Positions 1-12,271 are shown, counted from the stretch's first letter. The stretch is DNA of 64,000 nucleotides from Sthenelais limicola (GCA_942159475.1 OW804095.1:94067740-94131739), one strand, 5' to 3'. Notes: generated by a model from the sequence alone, not told the origin. A program made the numbers and translations.

Positions 1-2
1 AG

Positions 3-107
3 GGGGGTTGCTCCGTCAAGAATTGCGAGTACCTGCACAAGTGTTCTTCATGTAGCTCAATGGATCATGGTGTGAGAGGTTGCCCAAGTGCAAGGCACAC
101 CAAATAA
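3..107 (+). pseudogene. YR retrotransposon gag, C-terminal zinc-finger end (partial)
   Basis: The window opens inside a reading frame of about 34 codons ending in TAA. It carries a cysteine/histidine cluster finishing in C-x2-C-x4-H-x4-C. The same spacing, preceded by a glycine-glycine-cysteine and a further C..C..H group, is found at the end of the gag-like protein of the Ngaro-like element at 31520-32338. The first bases after the stop (GATGAGGC...GAGAG) also match the DNA just after that gag stop. This is therefore the tail of a related nucleic-acid-binding gag protein of a tyrosine-recombinase retrotransposon. The upstream part lies outside the window. Confidence 0.65.
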
Positions 108-220
108 GATGAGGCCGATCGAGAGAAATGTCAGGTTAATGATAATTTTGTGTGTGTAAATAGTATTTTTATACAATGCCACAATGGTGACCATGTGACT
201 TTATTGACCATGCTGATAGT

Positions 221-780
221 TTGTCAGGTAACCAGAGCTCGTTGCTTTGTTATGATTCTAATGGTGACCCCAACCTGGAAGTGGTTACCACTGACCAAGC
301 TGACCCGTCCTTGACATCGGATAAGGCTGTCATGGCAGACGAGATGGAACCGAGCCAAGATTCCTTGTCTGTCACCTACCTTTTATTTAGTCCACCTGAT
401 ACTATTGTTGATGTGTATATCGATGTATTTCACGGAATTGTTGATGGTTTTGATGTGGTAGATTAAAAAATTGAACCTTATGACTGTGCTAACTACAAAT
501 CGATATTAGAACCCGAAATTAAGTGTAAAATGGATGCCATAGTCGCTAATGAACTTGTAGAGGGTTTTAATTTGGTGACTGATAATTCCCCGGTTTGTAT
601 TCATGCTCTTGGTGCTGTTGCAAATCCAGATGGAGGTATTCGACCAATAACAGACTGCAGTAGACCAGGGGGCCGTTCAGTAAAGGAGCACTGTAATAGT
701 CTTGTACATGAATTTTTCTATAAATAAATTGATGACGCTGTTTATTTGGTATTGGTTTTTAAAAGTGTTGTATACAACAC
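221..780 (+). pseudogene. YR retrotransposon reverse transcriptase, N-terminal remnant
   Basis: A first open stretch (221-466) is acidic and unrecognised. After one stop codon a second stretch (467-727) reads as the start of a DIRS/Ngaro-type reverse transcriptase. It includes the fingers-region signature PDGGIRPITDCSRPGG, known in this family as the template-contacting block before the palm. A second stop at 725-727 is followed by about 50 more bases in the same frame with plausible RT sequence. The palm (YxDD-like box), RNase H and recombinase are absent. Position and order after the gag tail at 3-107 fit one decayed element. No intact protein can be made. Confidence 0.65.
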
Positions 781-2443
781 TTTAAAAGACGTCCCTATAG
801 GGACAAGACAGGATTAGCCAAAGTCATGTTTTTGCTTCCTTGATGAGATTAAAGGACAACCATGTGTGAGAATATACGTTTTTTGTTGCGATGATATGGT
901 AGGATATATATTGAGGATATGTCCCAGCTTTTGAAATGTCTATATTCAATCTTTTTAATATGGTTTCATCTTAGAGAAAGAAAGTGTCGTAGAAACACAC
1001 AAAATTACTAAAAGGAATATCAGTCAATTTTCAAAATAAGGAATTGCACCAAATGTTTGAAATCATGTTCATTAGTATGTCTGGAAGAAGTGCGTATAAG
1101 AGGAAAATATGTAGGGTTTGCCATTCTGGAGATATAGCGTCACTAATACAAGTAACCTTTATGTAGTCTGTTCGCTGGCCTTGGTCATTATACCAGGTTT
1201 CTACCCTAAAAGTTCCTCACCAGTTGCTATTTATTTTTATTTCAATAGATTCATTGACCTGAAAAACATCACTGAACACCAAACGCTAACATCGTTCATT
1301 TATGTTATATTAATAAGAACCAATTTTACATAGATTTATTTTATTTTGGACGACATATTGCCCTTCAGTATGATAAAATAATTGTTAAAATTGCAAACAT
1401 TGTTTATTTTATTCATTTTATTCACTGCTCATTGTTGGTTGAAAATGTTTGCATGTTTGCAAATTTTAAAGTGAACCCCATATACATAGGTCATTTCCTT
1501 GCACTAGGAAAATAGACTACAAGGAAAATAGCCAGACAATGAGAATCCTCAGTAAGGCTTTGTTATGCAAATGGACTTCGAGCTGCACTTGGAATAACTG
1601 TTCATAGGATCAAATCAAACCTAGGAGGAAATCCAAGAGGACAGTGACTGACACCTTTTAGAGTCTGCCATGTAACACAAATATTTGATGTGAGTGAGAA
1701 CTGCCCATTCGAGCCAGCAATCTTGCTTCACTCCATCAGTGGTAATGGACGTTTCCTCTTTTTCAAAGGGTGTTATTGCAAAAGGCAAACATCTTCGGAA
1801 GAATCGAATGGCTAATGGAAATTGCAAATTGATGTTCCAATGTTTCGGGCAGGGGATGAGGACAAGACCCTGGAAAGAGACCAGCCAAATGTCAACAGCT
1901 GTTTCAGTTGTGTCTGCATTTGAATAGTGATTGTTATACAGCAGCGCGTGTTTCGATTTAGGAGGTACACATACTGCCCTTTTGCTTCAGGCTGTTAACA
2001 CAGTTTCTTTATTCAGGAATTTGAATATCCATAATACATGAGAAGTTTTATGTCACGGTTATCATTAGTCAATATCAATATACCACTGTACAAGTACTGA
2101 TTCCCATAAAGGCCATCCGTCAACTGGTCATTTGGAATGGCCTGGCAAGTCATCAATGCTGTCATCAAGCATTAACAACATTATTCATTTGATTTGTTCC
2201 CATTGGAGAAATTTGCCCTACTATATGTACTATTTTCAATGTTTTCGTTTATTGCCCTTGGACTTGTAATGACAATTATAGTCCGTGGTTCTACACAAAG
2301 GGAATCATGCTTGCAATACAATGAATTATATATATTTCCCTAACGGATAACAGACACAATAACATTTTAAGACATGTATATATATGGGTACGATCGTCTG
2401 AACATATAAATGGCAGCTTTAGTAAATTCTGCTTAGTAAATTC
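781..2443. other. Unassigned AT-rich DNA
   Basis: No coding region, RNA gene or clear repeat was recognised. Short ORFs on both strands have no family motif and look like chance frames. Confidence 0.5.
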
Positions 2444-2464
2444 GGGGGGGGGGGGGGGGGGGGG
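2444..2464 (+). repeat. Poly-G homopolymer (21 G)
   Basis: An uninterrupted run of G. The exact length is prone to sequencing or assembly error. A proline-rich ORF on the opposite strand is only a reading of this run. Confidence 0.9.
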
Positions 2465-3239
2465 CGAGCAGTTGATAGTTTTAAAATCGCCAATACTTTA
2501 AAATTACATAATATACATGGGTAGAACATACTGATCTTTTCTGTCATGAAGTTTATTAAATTGTATCTGATGGGTAAATTGTATAATCGGTGATCAGGAC
2601 TCAAGTGGCCTACTCAGTAATAGTAATACCTTTTTCAGAATAACATCAAAGGCCCATGACCGGAAATACGTACATGCATGAATGTGCTGACCGGAAGTAA
2701 ACCTTTACAGCTGAGGCTACCTGGCCGATATGGATGTATTGCAAAATGATAAACACTAGACCTGTATATATATATCTGGCTATATTTGGTATTGCATTAG
2801 TTAAAGAAATATGTTTAGTTATGTTGGACTGTATTTTGAACCTCATTTGTGTATTGAATTAGGGTTGTTTGAGAGGATCGGTGAAGACAAATTGTGCATT
2901 ATCGGGTGATACCTTCACTCATATAATATTCTCCTACTCTCTAACAATACTTCCAACAGATATCGTTGTGAAACAAAAGCATCAGTGATATATTACTAAA
3001 GTTCATTTGGTAGGCTTTTCATGATCGGCCACTCACTCTCCACTCTCATACAAACGCAAATATTGATTTCCCCACAATAAGATATAATTTGCAAGGGCTG
3101 ACAAAACGTAGTAGACTCACCAGCTCATATAGGCACATGGTCATGTGTCTGTAGCGGCAAGGAAGATAACTCAAGGATGGGAGCACATGCATAGTCATGG
3201 ACCAGTCGCCAGCTCAGGGCCAAAAGGCCAACTCAGGAC

Positions 3240-3390
3240 CAAACAGCAAATGGGAGTTTCTCAAACACACAAAGTTGAAGTGACTTTCTCTTCAACCTGC
3301 TTAAAGAACTTCTGCGACCTTCTAAAGGCCTACAGTATAGAGTAGACAGTCCAACCATAGCTGGCACTCGAACCAACAACCTCTCTATAT
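3240..3390 (-). mobile_element. tRNA-derived SINE, 3' part (split by a 2.06 kb insertion)
   Basis: On the minus strand this carries a pol III B-box-like GGTTCGAGTGCC (complement of about 3364-3377). Joining this flank to 5451-5575 across the TIR element at 3391-5450 rebuilds a tRNA-like unit: A box TGGCTCAGATGG, an anticodon-arm-like region, then the B box at normal distance. So it is the 3' half of a SINE whose 5' half lies on the far side of the insertion. The outer end near 3240 is approximate. Confidence 0.6.
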
Positions 3391-5450
3391 ATATGGTCAA
3401 TTCTATTTTTTTGGCGTCCATATGGTTTTTGCATGATATCGTCAGTAATATTGACTTTAGACATGATTTTTGAGATTCAATGAATCCGCCATGAAAAATG
3501 CCACAATCCGAACCCTACTTTTAAGGGTCTAAAATGAATATTAACAATTCTAGCTTTAGAAAACCTCCTAAAATAGGCCATTTTAACAATAAGGTACAAA
3601 AAAATGTCCATTTGTCATGTAGAAAGAACATAATAAATGGATATATGTAGAGCAAATGTGTTATAATTCTGTAGAAAAAATACTTTTACATATCATATAA
3701 TGTTTTTAGGGATTCTATTTGAAAATGTTATGTATCTTTTTGATAGGTATGTAATAGTCAACCCTGTGCATACCGTGCGTATGCCTAGACGTTGTGTCCT
3801 CAATTTTATTTAAATTATAAAGGTTGTTTAGGCAAATATGTATTCATATGATAGACACACTACTCTAGTTTTAAATAAAACCAGGAAAACCCACCAATCT
3901 GCCACCGCACTCTACTTATTAATGAAATAGTAAAGACACATACCCTATAGTCAACTTTTCTGCATACCATGCGTATGCAATGTATACATCCATATCTCAG
4001 CAAATTAACATATTTAACTTTAAACATGTAGACATAAGTTGGACCCTTATCCAAGGTAATAAACAAGGTATCTCCCATTTTTGTACCCAAAGCACATTTA
4101 AAATAATTAGCAGGATTATTAGAAACATGCCATGCATATGCCTATACCGTGCGTATGCCATTGTTCATAGAAATGGGGAATATTAGACAATTGCATATTA
4201 TTTATTCATAAAAATGGAAATTAATGCTAAGACGTCCCTGCTGCTATAAGTTAAGATATTCAGAACTTTTATAAGGGTATTTTTGACTGTTTGATATAAC
4301 CTTTTTAAAAGTATTCAGCTTAGCCTAGAAGGCATTATCATTAAGATGACCCATGGCAATAAAATATGATGTGTTACAGGCAATTGAGTCGGAGAACTTA
4401 TATCATTCACTATTATATTTATATTATAAGAACCCTTGCACAAAATGTATTCATTCCTCAGGTTCTCAGTGATTCAGGTAATATGAAAGTATTACCACTT
4501 TTGGGGACTGTGTATTAAATATATGCCTGGATATCTTAGGTTATTCTGAGGGTATATCTAAGTAATTTTAAAAACAATTCAAATGCTATAAGTCACCCTA
4601 GAATGTTTCTTGAAATTGCCAAGTTCAAATATGACTCTTATGAGTTTTACAAATGTTTTCAACCCAAATACCTACACCATGCATATGCCTGAATATGCAT
4701 ACCGTGCGTATGCATGGAGGGAAAGAGAAATTCCCATTGGAAATAGATATTCAGTTCTTGTACTTAATGGAAAATTATATCTGATAGGGGTCAGGCTAAA
4801 ATCATTATCAATATAGATCTATACTATTATAAAAAAACAAACAACTGCAAACTGAAGCTAATTAAACTTGTTTTTCTCATCTGTTATACCGTGCGTATGC
4901 CTTAGGCTAAGAGTTCATAATGTATTAAAATCCTTTGTAGAATTCCTGTTATCTTTTACATGATATGATAGACGTTCTGAACTACAAATTAGAATAGGCA
5001 AATAATTATACATGGTTGATACAGTAAAGTTAAACACTATTATGTAATGTACTCAAAAGAGAATAATTTCCCCCCAAAAACACCAAGATTTCGAATCCAT
5101 TATTATTATCTAAAAATAATTTAATCTTATATCTGTGACTCTGAGAAAAATAAACGTATATATTCATCATATTATGAAACAAGAAATCAAGAAATGTATT
5201 GATGTATTTAGTAAAATTCGGCAGAATTTGAATAAATCACTAAGCATACGCATGGTATACATAGTTTGGGCTTCATTTGACATATTTCCTATAGCTCAAC
5301 TAATTTCCAGAGATAACCTTACCAATTAATGCACAAAATCCCTTCAGAATATCTAGTTTCATGATACACCAATAACTTCGGATTCAGACCTGTTTGAAAA
5401 TTGACCGTTTTTCACCCCACTGGACGCCAAAAAAATAGAATTGACCATAT
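3391..5450. mobile_element. Non-autonomous DNA transposon-like element, 30-bp TIRs, internal near-palindrome array
   Basis: The first 30 bases (3391-3420, starting ATATGGTCAATTC) are the exact reverse complement of 5421-5450. Identity stops just outside the pair on both sides, and inside it fades quickly. The flanks are two halves of one tRNA-like SINE, which supports a single insertion. The target duplication is short and AT-only (TA or ATAT) and cannot be separated from the termini. No coding region is visible. Between 3768 and 5260 lie at least six copies of a near-palindrome with consensus GCATACCGTGCGTATGC. The superfamily cannot be assigned from the ends alone. Confidence 0.7.
3768..5260. 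repeat. Dispersed 14- to 17-bp near-palindromes (GCATACCGTGCGTATGC)
   Basis: Copies or close variants sit at 3768-3784, 3962-3978, 4145-4158, 4697-4713, 4886-4900 and, in opposite orientation, 5244-5260. Weaker CCATGCATATGCC variants occur at about 4130 and 4677. The arms GCATAC and GTATGC form the palindrome around a CGTGC core. I did not see the motif elsewhere in the window. They could be transposase or host-protein binding sites, which is inference. Confidence 0.75.
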
Positions 5451-5575
5451 GTAGTGTAGTATACCTACCATCTGAGCCACCAGGCCCCTGTTGAATAGAA
5501 AATACCTCCGCTCTGAATGCCAGTGCTCTACCCGCTGAGCTATGAACCTTGGGTGGAGCAGAGAGGCTGAACTTT
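5451..5575 (-). mobile_element. tRNA-derived SINE, 5' part with two tRNA-like heads
   Basis: Read on the minus strand, a tRNA-like head with an A-box-like TAGCTCAGCGGGTAGAGC (about 5533-5550) and a degenerate B-box region is followed directly by a second A box, TGGCTCAGATGG (about 5471-5482). The B box of the second head lies across the inserted element, near 3364-3377. This is a dimeric tRNA-derived arrangement. No intact tRNA cloverleaf is expected from the first unit because its T arm is degenerate. Confidence 0.6.
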
Positions 5576-8335
5576 GCTAGTGATATGGGAGGGGCCAACG
5601 CATGGCAGAGGAAGGAAAAACGTTCATTACTCCTTTATTCATGCTATGACACTGTTACTAGTAAAACATCAATCTAGAGATGTTGAGACAGTGTTCAGTG
5701 GCAACGGAAATGAGCAAATATATGAGTTCATGGTAAAAAGGTGTGCGGGGGCCGTCTTGAGCAAGTATCCTTTCTCTGAAATAGAGAGACTGGAGCGACA
5801 CCTGTGGGCTTTGATTGGTACCTGCGGCACCTTCGGTGGCCCCAACTGAGTCGCGCTCCATCTAGCATGCGTCAAAACTAGTGTTGGACATCCGCTTCCA
5901 GGCCAATCACTTATATCAATGATAATACAATACAATATGTTAGGACTATAGCATAGGTCAAAACTACAAGTCTTTAATTATTTATTAGACAATGTAATAT
6001 AGGAACATAACAATAAGTGAATAATGGGAGTCATTCAATATGAAAGATATTATAATCTCAAAATTTAATAGTCTTTTGAATTCTTTGGCCAAGATGATTT
6101 TCAAGTCCATCAAGGATGTTTAAATAATAACATATGACCACAGAGACATGAATCACATGAAGTATGGCGTTTTGAAAGTCTAGAAGGTAGACTATGCAAT
6201 AATTCCATTGCTTTGATACGTTTCTGATCTTTTAACTGCTAAAAGGCTTTTCATCACTTCCAGTTGTTGCAATCATTTAAATAGATAAAAACAAAGTTTG
6301 ATAAGTGCAAGTCTAGAATAGTATGCGGCACCAGTGAGATGTGTGAGTTCTATAGGCTTTTCCTAGGTAGGACTAAATATCATTTCATTGTTTTTATGCC
6401 TTAACCATTCTGCCCGGCCTGGCCCGGCCCCGTCGCGCAACGCCATGGTTATGTCTCAGCACTTCTAATACGGGGTCAGAGTTCCGTTACCTGTTAAAGA
6501 GCACTAGGTGAAAGTGTGTGGTGACCTGATTGTTATTGTTATGGTTTGGTCCTTCGGCTCTGGGGGCCGCATTGGGGTCGCTTCGTCCAGTCCCAAAAGA
6601 TCTAAAATACCACCCAAGTCTGTACTAGTCATACCACATCTTATAAAGATTTTTTTATAGCGGACTTACTTTGCATATCTCTACAACTATGTATTTTACC
6701 ATATCCATATTCTTATCTTAATATACTATGGTTTCTTTCAGCAGGTACCCTCTGGAAGAGCTATGAGTGCCACATATAAAGGCTACCCATTTTTATTTTT
6801 AACTTTTATTGTTAAGGGTCAACAATTTAATAGCATTTCTATTAGCATTCCTACCCGCCGAAGGAAGAGGTAAAATTGAAGAAATTTCCAAACGCAAATT
6901 TGCTTTCCTTAGCTTATACAACAGGCCCCAGTCATCTCTGCTTCATATACTACTCACAGACGCTATCAGTTCTAACGGCAGGTGAGTAGCGGCGCTAGTG
7001 TTCTGGCTACCCTTAGTTGGCTGGCGCAGAGCCCACCCCCAGTCCGCCTGGAATCACTATCTCTGCCTTGCGTGTGGTGGGAGAGAGGATAACAAGCGCT
7101 AGAGAGGGATTACAGCTTTACAGCTACAGCAGACAGGTTGGTGAAACCTTCCATCCATGTCCTACCGTCATCATTATACACATATAACATGTCCTTGTAT
7201 GTATAACTATATCATTGACATGTCTTTATATATTATAACAATTGGAAAAATATTCACCTGGGCTCTGGATTTATTATGTATTTAAATTATGGTGTATCGT
7301 CTACTGCTATTGCAACTTCTACTTCTCAATATACACTTTGTATAATTGCTTTACAACTCGTACTGTTCTTCAATCAAGGAGTATATCATTCTGCGTTCAA
7401 CGCAGATTCCAATGGTCAGCTATTCAGGTAAGGGCCTTTCCTTTTTTCTATTTATTTCCTCCACTATCTTTCTATGACAATGACGATGTTATGTTAAAAA
7501 ATCCGACGACTGAATTCGAAGACATTGTTGCAGAATTGTTGCAGTACCGTTTTTTCTGGCGAAACATCGTGGTTCGTATTCGTTACGTATAATTATCATA
7601 GTGTCTTCAGGAAATACAATGGATCAACTAATATTGTGAATCATCATAATTCAAATATTTTGAGATGTTAAGGGTCATCAATTTATTATATATAACATCT
7701 TAAGCGAGATCTAAAATATATATTACATATATTGGGATAGTTGCAAAGAGGCGGATCTCTCGATTCCCATTAGAAATAATTGTGCCTGCCTGCAATTACT
7801 GTTTCCATCGACCACATCGTAAATCTCTCAATCTGTATAACTGGAAAATGTAATTAATTGAAAATCAGTCTGCTAAGACGAATTACCCGTCTATACATTG
7901 CCGCATCAGCTAAAATTCTAATGATCAGATTAAACCAGTTCCATTCATGAAATCTAAAATGAATTGGATGAGTTTTCACTAATGGAGGCACCCATTTGTG
8001 GAATGATGGCGAAGGTGTTGCCTATGGTGATCGCATTTGAGGCTGCATTATAAGCAATCGCGACAAGACAAATTTTATCAAAGCCATACATAGAACCATA
8101 GAGACTAAGATGGGGCCAAGGTTAATCTCTCGGGTAAATCACAAAGACTCCAAAATCATTCACTGAGGATCTGTGTTCTGTGACAACAAGAAAGAGATAA
8201 AACTGAGTTGTACATTTAACAATGTCAAGAGGTGGGAGAAGTCGCTGTATATTGGTGGGGAAGGGGTGAACTAAGACATTTCCCGAGGAATATAAATAAA
8301 AGTGTTGTTATTTATTTTTCGTTGTATTTTCATGA
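5576..8335. other. Unassigned DNA with a short GC-rich stretch
   Basis: No gene recognised. About 6410-6600 is GC-rich compared with the surroundings (for example GGCCTGGCCCGGCCCCGTCG) and could be a decayed structured repeat. The 116-aa frame at 7242-7592 has no recognisable motif. Confidence 0.4.
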
Positions 8336-8363
8336 GCGTTCGGGCGTCTTGCCCTTCCTCAGG
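8336..8363 (-). repeat. Short conserved-looking hairpin motif, CCTGAGGAAGGGCAAGACGC type
   Basis: The minus strand reads CCTGAGGAAGG, a GGGC/GCCC hairpin, then CCGAACG. A similar arrangement (CCTTGATAAAGG ... GACCGAAACGTCGG) is at about 28525-28570. Motifs of this kind recur in animal interspersed repeats. I cannot name the element. Confidence 0.35.
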
Positions 8364-9411
8364 TGATGTCACATTTAATAATAACCAATCGAGAGTGGCT
8401 CTTCAGGAGAGCAGATAGAAGAGCTCGTTAAATCCAATACTAAGAACTAAGCAGTGACGTTGGCTATACTCTATGACGCAGCAATATTGAAGCGAACGAT
8501 GATGAGAAAGAATCCTGTGTAAGAAGAGTATAGTGTATAAGGAAGACACCCTACAGTGATGAAGCCTTATTCCCTCTCTCTTTATATACCCCTTCCGTGT
8601 AATACGTAATGTCTGCGTTGATGGAGGGGTAGGGATAGGCAGATATCAAATTTGACAGCATCATCGCATTGACGGTTTTCATGCTGGTGCTCATAGATAG
8701 TATAGATAGGGGGAATCGTATATTTTGAAAGGTAACCAGTTAATATTTAAAAGAAAACTACATAAATAAGCGACAGAATTAATTAAAGAAATAGAAATAG
8801 AAGTCCTGGGTGACTGTATTTAAACTTTTAGCATCTAGATTTGACCTTTCTGTACCGTTATTCCCAGCATTCAATGAAACATACGGCATTATACAAACTT
8901 ACAACCCAAGGTCCGGCTGGCCCAATAATAAAATCGTTCAGACCAAAAGTGAGGATACCTTTGAACAGTCCCCATTATAAAGGACTATTGATCTCCCTTA
9001 CCTGAATAGCTGACTGCGCGATGATTAGATTCAACAACACAAGGCTGTGAGACATAACAGAAGTGAGCCTATATATAATTGACGGGATTTGATAACTAAC
9101 TTTCTATTCCAATGGTAGGTCATCTTTGCCATTGTATAGTGCATTTCTATCTACCTGTGGGTGTAATACACGTAACTAAGCATTTTCAGAGGGAATCACT
9201 AATTTTTATTTCTGCTTGTCTACCAAGAATATCCCTTATGTAAACAGCCTGAATATAGAACACAGTGAAGTATAATGAGTCTTGAAACATGAACTGCGCG
9301 TTGGATTGATAGCGTTGGACTGGGCATAATGAAGACAGTAATTCAATGGAATCCATATCCCAATGTGGATTGAAGAGCAACAACCCTTTTAATTGAGCCG
9401 GTTGTCTAGCT

Positions 9412-9566
9412 GCATAGAGTAGTAATGTTTAGGGCACTATGCATACCCTAACTTAAAATGATTGAACCGTGTCCCCCCTCCCCCTCCGCTTCCCCTCTCC
9501 TCCTCTCACAGTTCAATGAGTTTAAGTTAGGGTGTCCATAGTGTCCTAAACATTGCTACTGCATAG
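9412..9566. mobile_element. 143-bp foldback MITE with 6-bp target duplication
   Basis: The element 9418-9560 begins AGTAGTAATGTTTAGG and ends with the near-exact inverse (CCTAAACATTGCTACT). The arms are about 45 bp and enclose a short pyrimidine-rich loop. GCATAG flanks it on both sides (9412-9417 and 9561-9566), a clean 6-bp target duplication. It is too short to encode anything and must have been moved by a transposase or integrase supplied elsewhere. Confidence 0.8.
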
Positions 9567-9797
9567 TTTCTAGGATTTTAGAAAACAGGAGGAAAAGGCA
9601 TGTACATCTCGACTCCTAAAGTACAAAAAACTTCAATAGATTAACAGCAATAAGTGTAGTTTTCTATGTTATTTTGACAAAATACAAAATACCAAGTTGT
9701 CAGTCAAGCCGGAGATTAAATAAATTAAAGAAATAAAAGCGCTAACACTCAGAACGAACGTGTAAAAAGCAGCAGCGATGTTCTCTTGGCAAACCTA

Positions 9798-10242
9798 AAG
9801 TGGTCCGTCCACTGTCAACAAAACGGTATCGATGCAAAGACGATGCAATTGCCGGTGATGAGGAGGGCTATCGGTGACTGCATCGTCTTTGCATCGACAA
9901 GGGGAAAAAGTTCGGCAACTATAGAACCAATTTTCATGCTTTTACATGCACAATCTCATTGACTAGACGTCGCCAACGCATCGCCACAGCCCTTACCTCC
10001 ATTGACAATGCACCGATGCAAAATCTCATCGCCGGGAAATATCAATGTTTGATGTTCATCGCTACCCTTACTGATGCAATTTTCACATCGCCCACTCATC
10101 GCTTGTCGTCGCTGGCTATTGCCGAAGGCATAGCGATGGATAGTCGATGCAAAGACGATGCTTTAAATTTCACAAAAATCTTATCGACTACCTCATCGCC
10201 AACACATCGCCAACGATTTTGTCAACAGTGGCCGGACCACTT
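9798..10242. mobile_element. MITE family copy 1 (AAGTGGTCC...GGACCACTT)
   Basis: The terminal inverted repeats (9798-9826 and 10214-10242) share the pattern AAGYGGTCCGNCCACTGTCA. The second copy is at 36024-36491. The interior is built of repeats of GATGCAAAGACGATGCA, including a perfect 18-bp inverted pair at about 9831-9848 and 9881-9898. ORFs crossing this element (9959-10360) are by-products of the repeat structure. Confidence 0.75.
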
Positions 10243-10539
10243 CAGCATGTCACTTCCACTGGTTTTTTTGTTTTTGCAACTGACTTTATCCAAATTCCTG
10301 CCATCTGGGCTCTTACAATTTTTAGACATAATTATAGGACAATTGGATCAATGCAAATAAGGGTTAAAACACAATAAAGGTAAAATGCGAGGACAGAGGC
10401 AAAAAGGTTATCAATTATGCTTTTACATTTCTATAAATTCATCAATGTCACCTGAGAGCCTTTTCCAAAGTAAGCGTTCTTCCTTTCGGTTAACTCTAAA
10501 TTTAAAAGAATAGATAACTACATTACATTTATTCTCAAC

Positions 10540-10880
10540 TCATACATATAAAAGTACATCGACAAGGCAATTTGCAAACAGTTTTTGCCTATGTATGAAA
10601 GCTTTCCCTTGGAGAATAATCCAATTAATTATCTTTGAATTATCGTTTGATATTTCAATGCCAAAAACAATATCCATTGGCTTGATAACAATTTCCCTTC
10701 TTCTTCTGTTAAAAATGAGGTTACCTTCAGAATTTTTATTCAGATAACCGCTGTCATATATCCAACACAATACGTTTTGCCACAGCATTTTTGTATTAGA
10801 GCAATCTATTAAAAAGTGTATCATGTCATCTTTTTTTGTGCAGAAGGAACAGCTGTTACTTCCACTGTTAATAAAGAGGA
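10540..10880 (-). pseudogene. LINE (L1/Tx1-like) ORF2 C-terminal remnant
   Basis: The minus-strand frame carries a cysteine-rich signature, CSFC, about ten residues before HFLIDC and a following LWQNVLCWI. This matches the C-x2-C...H-x4-C knuckle downstream of the RT domain in L1/Tx1-clade ORF2 proteins. It is followed by a basic, isoleucine-rich tail typical of the extreme C terminus, ending at about 10540. The RT and endonuclease are missing, so this is a 5'-truncated copy. Confidence 0.55.
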
Positions 10881-10899
10881 TATATCATCAATCCAAATC

Positions 10900-12215
10900 C
10901 AAGTAATGTCCCTTTTCAAAGCCATTATATATGATACTTAAAGCGAACTGTATGATAAATCATAACAATCATGTACACTATAAAAGTATCTTTATCCAAA
11001 TTTCTTTAAATGAAAGGGTTTTCCGTCAATTAGCAGTAAATTAGGGATGCACTTCCCTCTTTGTCCACCATTCAGTTTGGAGTCAAGTGTAGCTTGTACA
11101 ACAGCTGGTTTCGCAATATATATATCCGGGAGCGTTTTTTCAGTTGGCCCAGTTAACATAATAATTTGCAGCAGAGATATAGTAGGATTACATAAATCAT
11201 AATGTACACTTTGCTTCTACACATATCAAATTAAAATTCATGGTTATAAAGTTGGATGGCCAACGTCAACAGCTTTGTTGATTTGTGCATAGATGTATAC
11301 ATTACATATGTCGAGACCAATTCAGTGTCGCAGTGCGGGCATATATTATGTCGTTTTGCTGCGGTGCAATTATTGATTTGTGTGTTGTTCTTTTCATCAA
11401 CGATATTGCAAGATAAATGTCCTGAGCAACAATAAGCTGGGTGCTACTTTGTATCTCTTGGGGAAAATCTTTTACGAGCCAAAAACAAAAAGGCTGCCGG
11501 GCGTCCTGGTTGCTGATCATCAATACCCCATAGCTTCCTTATTATTGGTTATTATACCTGATTTGAAAGGCTGTGAGCCTAGAATGAAAAGCAACGCTCT
11601 TTGAGAAGATCAATTTCTACCCAATAAAATAACTTCATGGATATTAATCGGAAAATGCACAGAAAAACAGCCAACGTTTAGTAAACGAAAAACACTTAAG
11701 CTTCCAGTGACATTTGACCCAACCCTGCTCTACACCGAGTGCCAGTTGACATTTCAATTACAATGGGATTAAGACTTCCAGTGTTTATTTCATTCTTACG
11801 TAATTGAGGAAAACAAGCCTGAACTGAAGGCTGTTGTGTGTTTTGCTCAGACCTCCTGAAAGCCATGTTAGTGAAGTCGCGACTGAAACCAACGAGTTAG
11901 TTAACTAATTTAGTATAAAAGGAGATTTGATAGATAATTTAACATTCTATACTGGCGTTAACAGTTAAGTGTTAACAAGTTACTGATAGAGATATTACAA
12001 TAGGTTCTCAGAAACGTTTACTTCGGATTTTAGCTGCTGTTTCCGAGATTAGTATTTAATTTAGGGTATTTGCTACTACTACTCCTTCATTTTGGCATTA
12101 TCATTCTTAGTTGTCCAAGTCGGGCACCATATGCAAAAACCCTTAATTGAAAAGTCTTGGCAACAATACTGCACTGTTTTCCCATATATATGCAACAGTA
12201 GAGTGTAAAGTGAGC
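10900..12215. other. Unassigned AT-rich DNA
   Basis: No gene or named repeat recognised. The small ORFs around 11300-11600 lack any motif. Confidence 0.4.
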
Positions 12216-12271
12216 GGGGACTGTAGGGCAGGAGATCGAAGGCCCAAGGCATCTCCTGGCCTACAGTCCCC
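12216..12271. repeat. Strong stem-loop: 21-bp stem, 14-nt loop
   Basis: GGGGACTGTAGGGCAGGAG at 12216-12234 pairs with its complement at 12253-12271, with a single mismatch across 21 bp (12216-12236 with 12251-12271). The short ORFs on both strands run through it and are not evidence of coding. It could be a decayed short MITE or a structured RNA. The stem is short for a metazoan pre-miRNA. Confidence 0.7.

Noticed and set aside
7242..7592. 116-aa ORF as a gene
   Set aside because: Aromatic- and cysteine-rich by AT composition, no motif, no support.
9959..10377. 133-aa and 76-aa ORFs
   Set aside because: They lie inside a MITE and reflect its repeated GATGCAAAGACG words.
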